The notes beneath the pieces are model-generated. The model did no database searches, had not been told where the DNA came from, and saw nothing but the letters and a program-made list of their open reading frames with translations. DNA of 64,000 bases from Eutreptiella sp. 'Long Island Sound 2002' (Eukaryota; Euglenozoa; Euglenophyceae; Eutreptiales; Eutreptiaceae): the NCBI GenBank assembly GCA_964036045.1, contig OZ038378.1, forward strand, positions 139,530,765 to 139,594,764, given 5' to 3'. The position numbers and the translations under genes are program-made. Below are positions 32,701 to 40,977 of the stretch, in pieces; the stretch's first letter is position 1, and every line of letters begins with the position of its first letter.

Positions 32701-33548
32701 AAGCGTGGATTGTGAGTCCCTAACCCCAACTCCAGAAGCCACCCAACAAAGCGTGGATTGTGAGTCCCTAACCCCAACTCGAGGGGCCACGCAACAAAGC
32801 GTGGATTGCGAGTCCCTAACCCCAACTCAAGGGGCCACACAACAAAGCGTGGATTGTGAGTCCCTAACCCCAACTCCAGAGGCCACCCAACAAAGCGTGG
32901 ATTGTGAGTCCCTAACCCCAACTCGAGGGGCCACGCAACAAAGCGTGGATTGTGAGTCCCTAACCCCAACTCCAGGGGCCACGCAACAAAGCTTGGATTG
33001 CGAGTCCCTAACCCCAACTGGAGGAGCCACGCAAAAAAGCATGGATGGTGAGTCCCTAACCCGAACTCGAGGGGCCAAAGAACAATGCGTGGATGGTGAG
33101 TCCCGAACCCCTACTTGAGGGGCCACGCAACAAAGCTTGGTTTGAGAGTCCCCAACCCCAACTCGAGGGGGCAGACAACAACGCGTGGATTGTGAGTCCC
33201 TAACCCCAACTCGAGGAGCCACGCAACACAGTGTGGATTGTGACTTGCTAACCCGAACTCGAGGGGCCACACAACAAAGCGCAGATTGTGTCTCCCTAAC
33301 CCCAACCTCCGGAACGACCCAACAAAGTGTGGATTGTGAGTCCCGAACCTGAACTCGAGAGGCCACACAACAAAGCGGGGATTGTGAGTCCCTAACCCCA
33401 AATCGAGGAGCCACGCAAAAAAGCGTGGATGGGGAGTCCCTAACCCGAATTGCAGGGGCCACAGAACAATGCGTGGACTGTGAGTCCCGAACACCTACTT
33501 GAGGGGCCACGCAACAAAGCGTGGATTGTGAGTCTCTAACCCTAACTT
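26751..33548. repeat. 48-bp satellite array, block B
   Basis: About 140 units of the same 48-bp repeat as block A, in the same orientation. A marker series near 27215-27470, 27680-27930 and 29750-30000 (ACTTGACGGGCCACGTAAC, then GGTGCCACGCAATAAAG) also occurs in block A near 13195-13450, which links the blocks. Many TTGAG and TCAAG variants replace TCGAG. The right end is the integration site of element 2, inside a unit reading CTAACCCTAACTT. Confidence 0.97.
33545..33548. other. Target-site duplication ACTT, left copy
   Basis: ACTT at 33545-33548 matches ACTT at 40978-40981. The duplication could be read as 5 bp (AACTT) if one LTR-end A is shared. The rebuilt empty site reads CCTAACTTGAGGGGCCACG, a normal unit variant. 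Confidence 0.8.
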
Positions 33549-33848
33549 TGTTGTGGTCTGTTTCTTGGGAACTCAACTGCACTCCTGTGCCTCTTTGTTT
33601 CTCGAAATCCAAAATCCAAAATCCCAATCGACAAACCTCGCAGGATCTTTAGACGGGGCACCAATAATAACACAATCTCGAAGACATAAACCCTGTTCAA
33701 AGATCGAAGTATCTTACAGCGCTCATTCACAGTTGGCATTCGATGCTTCTTTATTACTCACAGACTGTCAGCGCGATTGCGACTGCGACTTGCGATTTGC
33801 GCGTTGTTGCGCTGCGCTGTTGCGCTGCTGCTGTTCGAAGCCATAACA
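33549..33848 (-). repeat. Element 2 3' LTR
   Basis: 300 bp, the 3' LTR because the element runs on the minus strand. It begins TGTTGTGG and ends CATAACA on the plus strand. Two of its seven differences from the other LTR are TCGA here against TCAA there. Confidence 0.93.
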
Positions 33849-33849
33849 C

Positions 33850-33860
33850 TACCCCCCCCG
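33850..33860 (-). other. Element 2 polypurine tract
   Basis: On the minus strand CGGGGGGGGTA stands one base before the 3' LTR (TGTTATGG), as expected for the plus-strand primer. Confidence 0.8.
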
Positions 33861-34281
33861 TTGAGACCTCGAAGAGGTCTCACTCACCTGGGCGGGCGTC
33901 ACAATGTCGAACAGGAGCAGGCCCAGACAGAAAAAAAAATTTTTGTGCCTCGACATGTGCTGGCTACAGAAGCATAACAGTGGACCAATCCTGGTCGAAA
34001 CAGTGGACCAATTCTGGTCGAGATCACACACCGAGGTGCAGTCATGGGACACCCGTCGTCAGCGCCTCATTCACACGCCGTGTTCGACTTTGCCACGGCT
34101 GCGGCTTTCGGCGGAAGCTGCAGAAGACAACCTCGCCAGGCACACTGCACGGGCGCTGTACCCGCAGCAAGGCTGTGGGCACGTCGAACCATAACATACC
34201 ATAACATCGAAGCTGGATGCTCAGCAGACCAACAGGCCTGTACATCTGTCAGCTCGACAGGACATATGGAGGCATTCGATA

Positions 34282-34436
34282 CCATTAATGGCATCCAGAC
34301 TGTCGAATAAGCCATTACTTGGCATCCAGACTGTCGAATCAGCCATTACTTGGCATCCAGACTGTCGAATCAGCCATTACTTGGCATCCAGACTGTCGAA
34401 TCAGCCATTACTTGGCATCCAGACATGTCGAATCAG
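34282..34436. repeat. 31-bp tandem repeat, five copies
   Basis: Five head-to-tail copies of a 31-bp unit (CCATTACTTGG, then CATCCAGACTGTCGAATCAG) in the 3' non-coding part of element 2. The first copy is 30 bp and the last 32 bp. Each copy contains one TCGA. Confidence 0.9.
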
Positions 34437-35735
34437 CAGTCCGTGCCCCACGTGAACGTGTACGAACGATCCACGGGAAGTCGACATAGTTCATGCACTT
34501 CCTTTAGTGTCTCGACGCCAGCCATGAACTTGAAGGTGTCATGACCCGTATAGTGTCGACGGATATCACTGTCGAGGGCACGCTTCTGAATCAGGATACC
34601 AGATCGATGGTTCAGCAATCGAAGGTTGGGATCACCAGGTCGGTCGTCGACGGGGCACTTGTACCCGAATACGAAGACATGTTCACCGGCAAGCGCTCTA
34701 AATTGTCCAGGTCCCAGTGTTTGTGCCCTGGTCGAATAGAAGTCCCAGAGGCTCGACGGTTTTCAAACGTCCTCACTCCACAGATCGGCCCGATTGGTGG
34801 CCTCGAAGGAGTATCCGTCATGTCGACCAGTAGACCACCGATAGGTTTCCTTCGAACCAGTACCAGCGGCCATGCTGTGGTAGAACTGACCAGTTCGCGT
34901 ATCGACTCGCCACCACTGCGTGTCGGCAATCGAAAGTCGTCGTACGACAATGACGGCGCTGATGTCGTCCTTCTCAGGGCCGAGGGCATATCGGTCGACG
35001 ATCTCAAGCGTGTCGGTTCGAGAACCTTCTTCTTGGAGTCGACCGGGGTGTTGATGGACATAGTGGCCGTCAGCGAGGGAACTCTGCAGAGCGAATTGAA
35101 CCGCTTCTGCAGTCACAAGGCTCGAAGCCGTGTCGACAATGACCGCTTCGAGGACTTGGTCCCGGCAGCTGACCTTGCGTCGATGTGCAGCCTTAAAGTC
35201 TTCGTGGATCGGCGTGAGGTACTTGAAGAACGGAATGTCGAAGTGGTGCTGATAGACATTCGACTCCATCGACAAGAACCGGTGATCGAGGGGGTCCGGG
35301 TGGAACGGGTCGCTCGCAGGCGAGTCGGTTTTCTCGATCTCCTCCCGTTCGTCAGCATAGACGTCCCTTCAAAACTTGACCGTCCGACGCCAACGTTGTC
35401 CATCTTGGTATCCGGCCTCGAAGGGGGACATGAGGTATGTCGAGGTACCCAGGCGTCGAACCAAATCGGGGGCATCCACGAAAGGGAAAAGATTGACATA
35501 CTCTTCATTCGATGAGTGAAGGGCAGCAACTCGTCGGATTGCCCTATCGAAGTCGTGGTACCCGAGTCGTCCGAGTCCAGTCTGGTAGATCGTCGCCAAC
35601 TAGACAAGGTCGATGGGGGCGCCTGGTGCGACGGCGTTGTACGCGTAGGGTTTGATCTGTTCTCCGAGTCGAAAGTATTCCTGGAGCTGGACCACAAGGT
35701 CCTGTGTTCGATGTGGAGAACACCCATATCGTTTA
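34433..35735 (-). pseudogene. Element 2 unidentified 3' reading frame with three internal stops
   Basis: After RNase H the protein-like reading on the minus strand continues here, in a different frame from the upstream pol. About 434 codons run to TGA 34435-34433, broken only by TAG 35602-35600, TGA 35371-35369 and TGA 34765-34763. Codon choice and residue mix look like real protein, for example the stretch at 35275-34766 with no stop for 170 codons. Position and length fit an integrase, but I find no HHCC zinc motif, no SDRG-type block and no DDE triad, so I do not assign one. The three frames compete with a 324-codon plus-strand frame (34541-35515), which I take as a shadow. Both TGA stops read TTGA, as if derived from TCGA. 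Confidence 0.5.
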
Positions 35736-38070
35736 TACCATACCATACCATAGCCACAATCGACGTAACCAGCGTTCGGGGAACAAGCACACGTTTGCCC
35801 ATCATCGACAAATGGAGGAATTTGCCATCATCGAAGGACAACTTGGCATCTCGAAGCTGGTGTCGTGCCGCAGGGCTTCGTATTGCGACTTCGTAGATGT
35901 GTTTCGTCCGGGGGTCCTCCCGATAGGCTGTCGCCCACACAGCTGTCGAGGTCAAGTCTTTGCACTGATAATGTCGATGTACTCGGCGGTGTGTACCCTT
36001 ATGACTCGAGGGGTACGGCGTGTTCGACCCAACTTTCGGCAAGGGAACCGATTGCAACGTGCCGTCACGGTGACGTTGACAGCGAATCAGTTCCGCCATG
36101 GTCGGTGCGTATCGAAGTTCATTGCCAAAGGTGACTTGAAGGGGGCGATCCATGCTTACATCGGGGAGGTCCTCGGTGTCAGTAGACGTGTCTGGCTCAT
36201 TGCCAGCCTCATCGAGATGCATGTTTGGTTGGTGTGAATTCTCAGCCATGATCTCGTCCGATGGTGCTGGATCCAGTTTCAGGTCCTCCGGCTCCGCAGT
36301 TGTGGCGCTCGACGGTCGCGGCTCCAGGTCCTCCGGCTCGACGGCGGGTTTGGTGTCGAATTGGAGGGCTGGTTCCGCAAGCTCATCTGCGTCAAGTTCC
36401 TTCCCCACGGAGCGTCCGCTTCGTAGTGAAACGTACAGGTGGTCGTACGGCTGGGGCCACACCTCGTCATGAGACAATGTGTCTTCGAGTACATGTAGGA
36501 ACTCATCGACAGGTTCTCCTCCCGGTGAAGCCCAGTCTTCGACCAGGGGAATTGCGAAAGCCCGTGTACGTGTAGCATTTTCGATCTCCATCAACTGCCG
36601 CGAAGTTAAACGAGAGCAGGCATCTGCCGCAGGGTTCTCGAGGCCCGGCACGTACCACAACGTCAGGTTGTATTCCTCGAGGAATTGGGACCATCGTGCC
36701 TGCCTTGGTGTCAGCGGTCGAGGACAGGTCTTGAGATATCGAAGACTTTCGTGGTCAGTGTGCACGTGCACCTGCTGCGGTCCTCGAAATAGGTGAAACC
36801 ATTGTTTCAAGGCTAATACGATGGCCAACAACTCCTGTTCTCGAATCGGGTATCGAGTTTCGGCAGGCTGCATTTTCCGCGACATGAAGGCAATAGGTCG
36901 AAGATGTCCCTTGTACTTCCCATGGGCACATCGTTGCGCCAGCGTAGCACCCACGCACCCTTTCGAAGTGTCTGTGTACAGGTGATACGGCTGTCGGGGG
37001 TCGATAGCACTGAGATGTGTCGCGCTGATCATCGCCTGCTTCAGCTTGTCGAAGGAAGCTTGGTGGACGGCTGTCCATTCCCACTCGAAGTCTGCCTTAA
37101 ACATTGCAGTCAGAGGGGCTGCGACAGTTTGGAACCCTTCGACAAACTGCTGGTAAAATCCACACAATCCAATGAACTGTCGAACTTCATGGACCGTAGT
37201 TGGTGGAGGCCAACGTCGAATGACCTTGATTTTTTCGGGGTCCATGTGTACTCCATCTTGGTCGATGATGTATCCGCAGAAGGGCACTCGACTCTGAAAG
37301 AATTTGGATTTATCGATGCAGGGGAAGAGCGAGTGCTCACGGAGTAGGTCATGTACCAGGTCGAGGTGTCGTTGGTGTTCGTCCGCATCCTTCGAGAAGA
37401 CGAGGATGTCGTCAATGTACATCCATACAAAGATCCCCAAGTGGTCTCGAAGGACATCATCGACGACGCGTTGGAACGTCGATGGTGCATTGCAGAGGCC
37501 AAAGGGCATAACAACCCACTCGAAGGCGCCAAATTGTGTGTGGAAGGCGGTTTTCTCGATATCTTCGTCTTGAATTCGGATCTGGTGGAACCCACTAACA
37601 AGGTCAATCTTTGAGAATACGGTGGAACCCCCCAGTGTACTCAAGATGGATTGGATCGATGGCAAAGGATATCGATCTCGTACAGTTCGTGTATTCAACG
37701 CTCGGTAGTCGACGCACATACGCCATTTACCATTCGCTTTCTTCACCAGTAGGCAACCCGCTCCGTATGGACTCGAGGATGGTCTGATGCGACCAGATCG
37801 ATGCAACTTGTCCAATTGTCGTCGAAGTTCATCTAGTTGGCTCGGATCCATTTCGTAAGGGTGTACCCACGGTGGATTTTCTTCCGAATCGAGGCGTATT
37901 CGATGGTCTCTTCCAGGTCGATGCGGAGGTAGGTCTCCATATTCCGCTTTCTCCCGGTCGTAGAGGTCCGCCCACTTGTGTAATCGACTCGGTAGTTTGC
38001 GTCGAACAGGGTCAAGCCCGTCATCATTGTCATCACTGGCTTGCATCTTATACATTTCATCGACCGGCAC
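35113..38070 (-). CDS. pol: Element 2 Pol: reverse transcriptase and RNase H (defective)
   Basis: 985 codons open after an in-frame TGA at 38079-38077; the first residues given start at a GTG. Reverse transcriptase covers about 60-310 with CVDYRALN, FSKIDLVSGFHQIRI and MPFGLCNAPSTFQ blocks and the catalytic YIDD at Y218-D221. RNase H follows with the Asp of YTDTSK (about 365), the Glu of REQELLA, the Asp of HTDHES (about 437) and the Asp of AADACSR (about 480). An acidic linker (about 530-650) precedes a stretch with VLVPRTL, which is the usual approach to an integrase zinc domain. Shortly after (near 35740) the frame hits tandem TATGG units; beyond that it becomes Ser/Arg-rich and looks out of frame, while another frame becomes protein-like. 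Confidence 0.88.
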   Translation of the reverse strand: MPVDEMYKMQASDDNDDGLDPVRRKLPSRLHKWADLYDREKAEYGDLPPHRPGRDHRIRLDSEENPPWVHPYEMDPSQLDELRRQLDKLHRSGRIRPSSSPYGAGCLLVKKANGKWRMCVDYRALNTRTVRDRYPLPSIQSILSTLGGSTVFSKIDLVSGFHQIRIQDEDIEKTAFHTQFGAFEWVVMPFGLCNAPSTFQRVVDDVLRDHLGIFVWMYIDDILVFSKDADEHQRHLDLVHDLLREHSLFPCIDKSKFFQSRVPFCGYIIDQDGVHMDPEKIKVIRRWPPPTTVHEVRQFIGLCGFYQQFVEGFQTVAAPLTAMFKADFEWEWTAVHQASFDKLKQAMISATHLSAIDPRQPYHLYTDTSKGCVGATLAQRCAHGKYKGHLRPIAFMSRKMQPAETRYPIREQELLAIVLALKQWFHLFRGPQQVHVHTDHESLRYLKTCPRPLTPRQARWSQFLEEYNLTLWYVPGLENPAADACSRLTSRQLMEIENATRTRAFAIPLVEDWASPGGEPVDEFLHVLEDTLSHDEVWPQPYDHLYVSLRSGRSVGKELDADELAEPALQFDTKPAVEPEDLEPRPSSATTAEPEDLKLDPAPSDEIMAENSHQPNMHLDEAGNEPDTSTDTEDLPDVSMDRPLQVTFGNELRYAPTMAELIRCQRHRDGTLQSVPLPKVGSNTPYPSSHKGTHRRVHRHYQCKDLTSTAVWATAYREDPRTKHIYEVAIRSPAARHQLRDAKLSFDDGKFLHLSMMGKRVLVPRTLVTSIVAMVWYGINDMGVLHIEHRTLWSSSRNTFDSENRSNPTRTTPSHQAPPSTLSSWRRSTRLDSDDSGTTTSIGQSDELLPFTHRMKSMSIFSLSWMPPIWFDAWVPRHTSCPPSRPDTKMDNVGVGRSSFEGTSMLTNGRRSRKPTRLRATRSTRTPSITGSCRWSRMSISTTSTFRSSSTSRRSTKTLRLHIDARSAAGTKSSKRSLSTRLRAL

Positions 38071-38076
38071 TGCTGG

Positions 38077-38520
38077 TCAAGGCATGCAACACAGAGATAC
38101 TTGATCTCCCGTGAGATCAGATCGACGGATCTCTCTTTTGAGTTTCGGCAACGAAATGTACTCAATCTCCATATCGCTGCACTCCTCATCGGTGATACCA
38201 TCATCCGTTTCGGACTCATCGTACGTGTCAGTACTGCGCTGAACGTGTGTCGACGAGTGTAGGTCAGGGTGTTCGTTGGCATGTGGGGTAGGATTCCCAA
38301 CCGGACTCGCTTTCGTGGAACTGGATGAAAGTATCGAAAGAAGGTCCAGCTTTGAAGCTGCTTGAAACTTTAGCTGGGTGGAATGTCGTGATTCGCCAAA
38401 AGACAACCGGTACGAAATCAAACCATGTTGGATGTCGGCGTATCGCTCCTTCCAGTTGACAGTTGGATTGTAGCTTCGAAGCCATGGTAGTCCAAGCACT
38501 ACATCCGGCAAAATCTCCAA
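38077..38520 (-). pseudogene. Element 2 protease-to-RT connector ending in a premature TGA
   Basis: Codons in the same frame as pol, separated from it only by TGA 38079-38077. It begins with DVVLGLPWL and a YNPTVNW segment, the conserved end of Ty3/gypsy proteases (usual form ILGMDWL...IDW). A Ser-rich and acidic linker follows. The protease active site upstream is in another frame, so a frameshift lies near 38520-38560. The stop sits in CCTTGACC and would be an Arg codon if derived from TCGA. Confidence 0.75.
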
Positions 38521-39194
38521 GACCTTGAAGTGATGACGAAATACAAGCTCTCCAACTCGAACATAAGCTCGCGTCTAGTACCGTAGTTCCGTACTTCGAC
38601 TTGGACACCTCCTGCTGTCAAGACATGTCCAGGGTTTCTCAGTTTATAGAGGGGAAGTCGCGCCCTCTTTGCTGTTTGCATCGACATAAAGTCACTAGTC
38701 GCTCCACAGTCGACCAACAGTTCCACGCTGGAGTCAAAGGAGTCTTCAGGACATGCGCAAATGCGCCCTCGAACCGTGAACAGAGACGCATGCTCAGGTT
38801 CGGTTCCTTCGACAGTGACACTTCCAAGCGTCGAATTCTTTTCGGGTTTATTGGTGCGGGTGGTGGTGTTCAGCTCTTCTCGAGGACGTCCGCCACCAGG
38901 TCCTCGGAATTGTTTTCTAGGCCGTTGTAGGCCTTTCTCTGCTCTTGGAGCGGGATCGAAACCGTCCCTTGCTGTCTCGACTTTGATCTCGTCTCGGTGT
39001 GTTCGACCGTGATTCCCGGCGTTCTCGTCCTCGGGATGGCGGTCGACCTTTTGGACAGTCGCGGGCCAAGTGTCCTTGTTCGCCACAGTTGTAGCAACGT
39101 CTGCTTTCTCGACCATCTTGGCGTCCGCCATGTTGACGTCCGAACCGTTCACCAATGTAGGCATGTAACTCTTCTCGAAGCTTGGCAATTGCAT
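38499..39194 (-). CDS. Element 2 aspartic protease region, +1 to gag
   Basis: 231 codons. The active site reads LVDCGATSDFM with the catalytic Asp codon at 38711-38709 (D162). The usual D-S/T-G triplet is D-C-G here, with Cys in place of Ser or Thr; the following GAT and hydrophobic run match retroelement proteases. The N-terminal 90 codons overlap gag in another frame and are likely not used. This frame is +1 to gag, and the downstream pol frame is back in register with gag. Confidence 0.75.
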   Translation of the reverse strand: MQLPSFEKSYMPTLVNGSDVNMADAKMVEKADVATTVANKDTWPATVQKVDRHPEDENAGNHGRTHRDEIKVETARDGFDPAPRAEKGLQRPRKQFRGPGGGRPREELNTTTRTNKPEKNSTLGSVTVEGTEPEHASLFTVRGRICACPEDSFDSSVELLVDCGATSDFMSMQTAKRARLPLYKLRNPGHVLTAGGVQVEVRNYGTRRELMFELESLYFVITSRSWRFCRM

Positions 39195-40584
39195 CGAGAT
39201 TCATCAGCTCTGCCACGGTCGAAGCCGTGGGCGCCGCAGCTGGGGTCGGCATCGGTGTGACGTGTGGCGTTGGCATAGGGTTCGATGGAAACGTGGAAGT
39301 CGAAGTAGGTGGGACCATCATAGGCAGGGGTCTCGACACTGCAGGACCCAGGGTGTGATCTGATGTCGTTCTCGATGCGTTCTGTACTTCTTCCAGTTGA
39401 TACCCAGCCGCAATGTAGGCTTCCGCGATGGTCTCTACCAAGGTATCGAATCCAAATGGATTATTAGAACGCCATCTCGAACGGACTTCAACGATGTACT
39501 GCCGGCGCACAGCGTCATTCGACAACCCTTCAACAAATCGAGAGCTGACGAGGTAACCCATCCGGAGTTCATTCCTGTTGGACTTCGACTTGATAACGCA
39601 TGTACGAAATTCTCGAACGTAATCTGCATGTCGGGGAAACTCGCTCTCTTTCAAGCTCAACATTCTCGACAAATACACTGGCCCATGGGATATGCAGTCG
39701 AAACGCTGGCCTAACACACGCATGAGCTCGAACCAGTCGTCCTGTACAACTTTCGTCAGGCTATGATAGTACTCAGCGGCATCACCATCGAGGATGAATG
39801 ACATCGTTGCTGCCTGATCGACGGGTGAGGTGATGTCCGACAAAGTGAAGGCTCGTAATAGATCTTCTTTCCATGTTCGAAATTCTCCACATCCAGGTTT
39901 ACCCGTGAACCTCTTGACCAGTTTGTTCAGGCGCTCGACGCGGCGTCCCAAAATCTCCTGCGAAGGAGCACGTTGAACTACGAACTGGGGTAGTGGTTCG
40001 AAGGTAGGCCGCTGTGGGAGTGGTTGTTGTGGAGGGTGAGGTTGGTTCGAATTCGAAGAAGACGGTGGTTGCGGAAACTGTTGTTGTTGTGGTTGCGGAA
40101 ACTGGATGTTGTTTGGAGGTGGTGGACTCGAAGTTCGTACAAATTCGTTAAGAAGAGCGTAACATTGCGACAATTCATGTTCTACGCGTCGAAGCTCATT
40201 TGCAGCAGCTTGGGTTGCATTTTCCGTCGAAGACTGCAAGGTATCGATGCGCTGGCCAGTTGCTGCTGTAGCACTTGCTGCTGTTGCCTGCAATACATTG
40301 ACGCGTTGTTCAGTTGCTGCGGTAGCACTTGCTGCTGTTGCCTGCAATACATCGATGCGTTGTTCCAATTCGATAACTTTGGCTTGAGTATCCGCAAGCT
40401 TCTGCGAACAGCTGTGAAGATCAGGAGAGAGACATGGAAACCACTCGCTTTCTCGACTAGCGATGCGCTCTGCGATGAACTTCTCTAACGAGGTCGAAAA
40501 TTCGTGATGCAAGGGTGAATCACTTCGAAACAAACTGTCTCTGATGAAATGCAGCATAGCTGCGTCGTCGAAGGGCCGCTCCAT
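38917..40584 (-). CDS. gag: Element 2 Gag
   Basis: 555 residues from ATG 40584, about 90 nt after the 5' LTR, to TAG 38919-38917. Residues about 65-120 contain three 18-residue repeats of the form QRIDVLQATAASATAAT, probably a coiled coil. A Pro/Gln-rich stretch follows. The retrotransposon gag/capsid core (about 210-400) includes a block from DGDAAEYYHSL to a segment around AYIAAGY. A single CCHC zinc knuckle, CYNCGEQGHLARDC, starts near C497 (C-X2-C-X4-H-X4-C). A basic Arg/Ser tail binds nucleic acid. This is a standard Ty3/gypsy Gag and appears intact. Confidence 0.9.
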   Translation of the reverse strand: MERPFDDAAMLHFIRDSLFRSDSPLHHEFSTSLEKFIAERIASRESEWFPCLSPDLHSCSQKLADTQAKVIELEQRIDVLQATAASATAATEQRVNVLQATAASATAATGQRIDTLQSSTENATQAAANELRRVEHELSQCYALLNEFVRTSSPPPPNNIQFPQPQQQQFPQPPSSSNSNQPHPPQQPLPQRPTFEPLPQFVVQRAPSQEILGRRVERLNKLVKRFTGKPGCGEFRTWKEDLLRAFTLSDITSPVDQAATMSFILDGDAAEYYHSLTKVVQDDWFELMRVLGQRFDCISHGPVYLSRMLSLKESEFPRHADYVREFRTCVIKSKSNRNELRMGYLVSSRFVEGLSNDAVRRQYIVEVRSRWRSNNPFGFDTLVETIAEAYIAAGYQLEEVQNASRTTSDHTLGPAVSRPLPMMVPPTSTSTFPSNPMPTPHVTPMPTPAAAPTASTVAELMNLDAIAKLREELHAYIGERFGRQHGGRQDGRESRRCYNCGEQGHLARDCPKGRPPSRGRERRESRSNTPRRDQSRDSKGRFRSRSKSRERPTTA

Positions 40585-40665
40585 TGTAGATCGAAGTCCA
40601 AATCAAGTTGACGGCGTTGCGGCGTCGAAGATTGATCTCGAAGATTGATCCTCCCCGCCACCTAG

Positions 40666-40675
40666 CTGGCTACCA
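40666..40675 (-). other. Element 2 primer-binding site
   Basis: On the minus strand TGGTAGCCAG follows the 5' LTR after two bases (AG). It matches the first ten bases of the element 1 site. Confidence 0.7.
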
Positions 40676-40677
40676 CT

Positions 40678-40977
40678 TGTTGTGGTTTGTTTCTTGGGAA
40701 CTCAACTGCACTCCTGTGCCTCTTTGTTTCTCAAAATCCGAAATCCAAAATCCCAATCGACAAACCTCGCAGGATCTTTAGACGGGGCACCAATAATAAC
40801 ACAATCTCGAAGACATAAACCCTGTTCAAAGATCGAAGTATCTTACAGCGCTAATTCACAGTTGGCATTCGATGCTTCTTTATTATTCACAGACTGTCAG
40901 CGCGATTGCGACTGCGACTTGCGATTTGCGCGCTGTTGCGCTGCGCTGTTGCGCTGCTGCTGTTCAAAGCCATAACA
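40678..40977 (-). repeat. Element 2 5' LTR
   Basis: 300 bp, the 5' LTR in the direction of transcription (minus strand). It ends directly before ACTT at 40978, where the satellite resumes with GAGGGGCCACG. Confidence 0.93.

Larger units (their letters stand above)
33549..40977 (-). mobile_element. Element 2: Ty3/gypsy-like LTR retrotransposon, minus strand
   Basis: 7,429 bp with 300-bp LTRs at 33549-33848 and 40678-40977 that differ at 7 positions (97.7% identity; six transitions and one transversion). The LTR ends are the canonical TG...CA. A 4-bp ACTT flanks both sides (33545-33548 and 40978-40981), and removing the element rebuilds a satellite unit. Read on the minus strand: 5' LTR, primer site, gag, protease, reverse transcriptase, RNase H, an unidentified decayed frame, polypurine tract, 3' LTR. 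Frameshifts and stops mark it as defective. TCGA tetranucleotides occur about every 40 bp along the whole element, unlike element 1. Confidence 0.93.

Noticed and set aside
33553-33846. Short frame in each LTR of element 2, repeated at 40682-40975
   Set aside because: It repeats only because the LTRs are copies; it is in the opposite direction to the element and has no motif.
34541-35515. 324-codon plus-strand frame inside element 2
   Set aside because: It is antisense to a protein-like minus-strand frame in a minus-strand element; its residue mix mirrors the TCGA-rich opposite strand, and it has no known motif.
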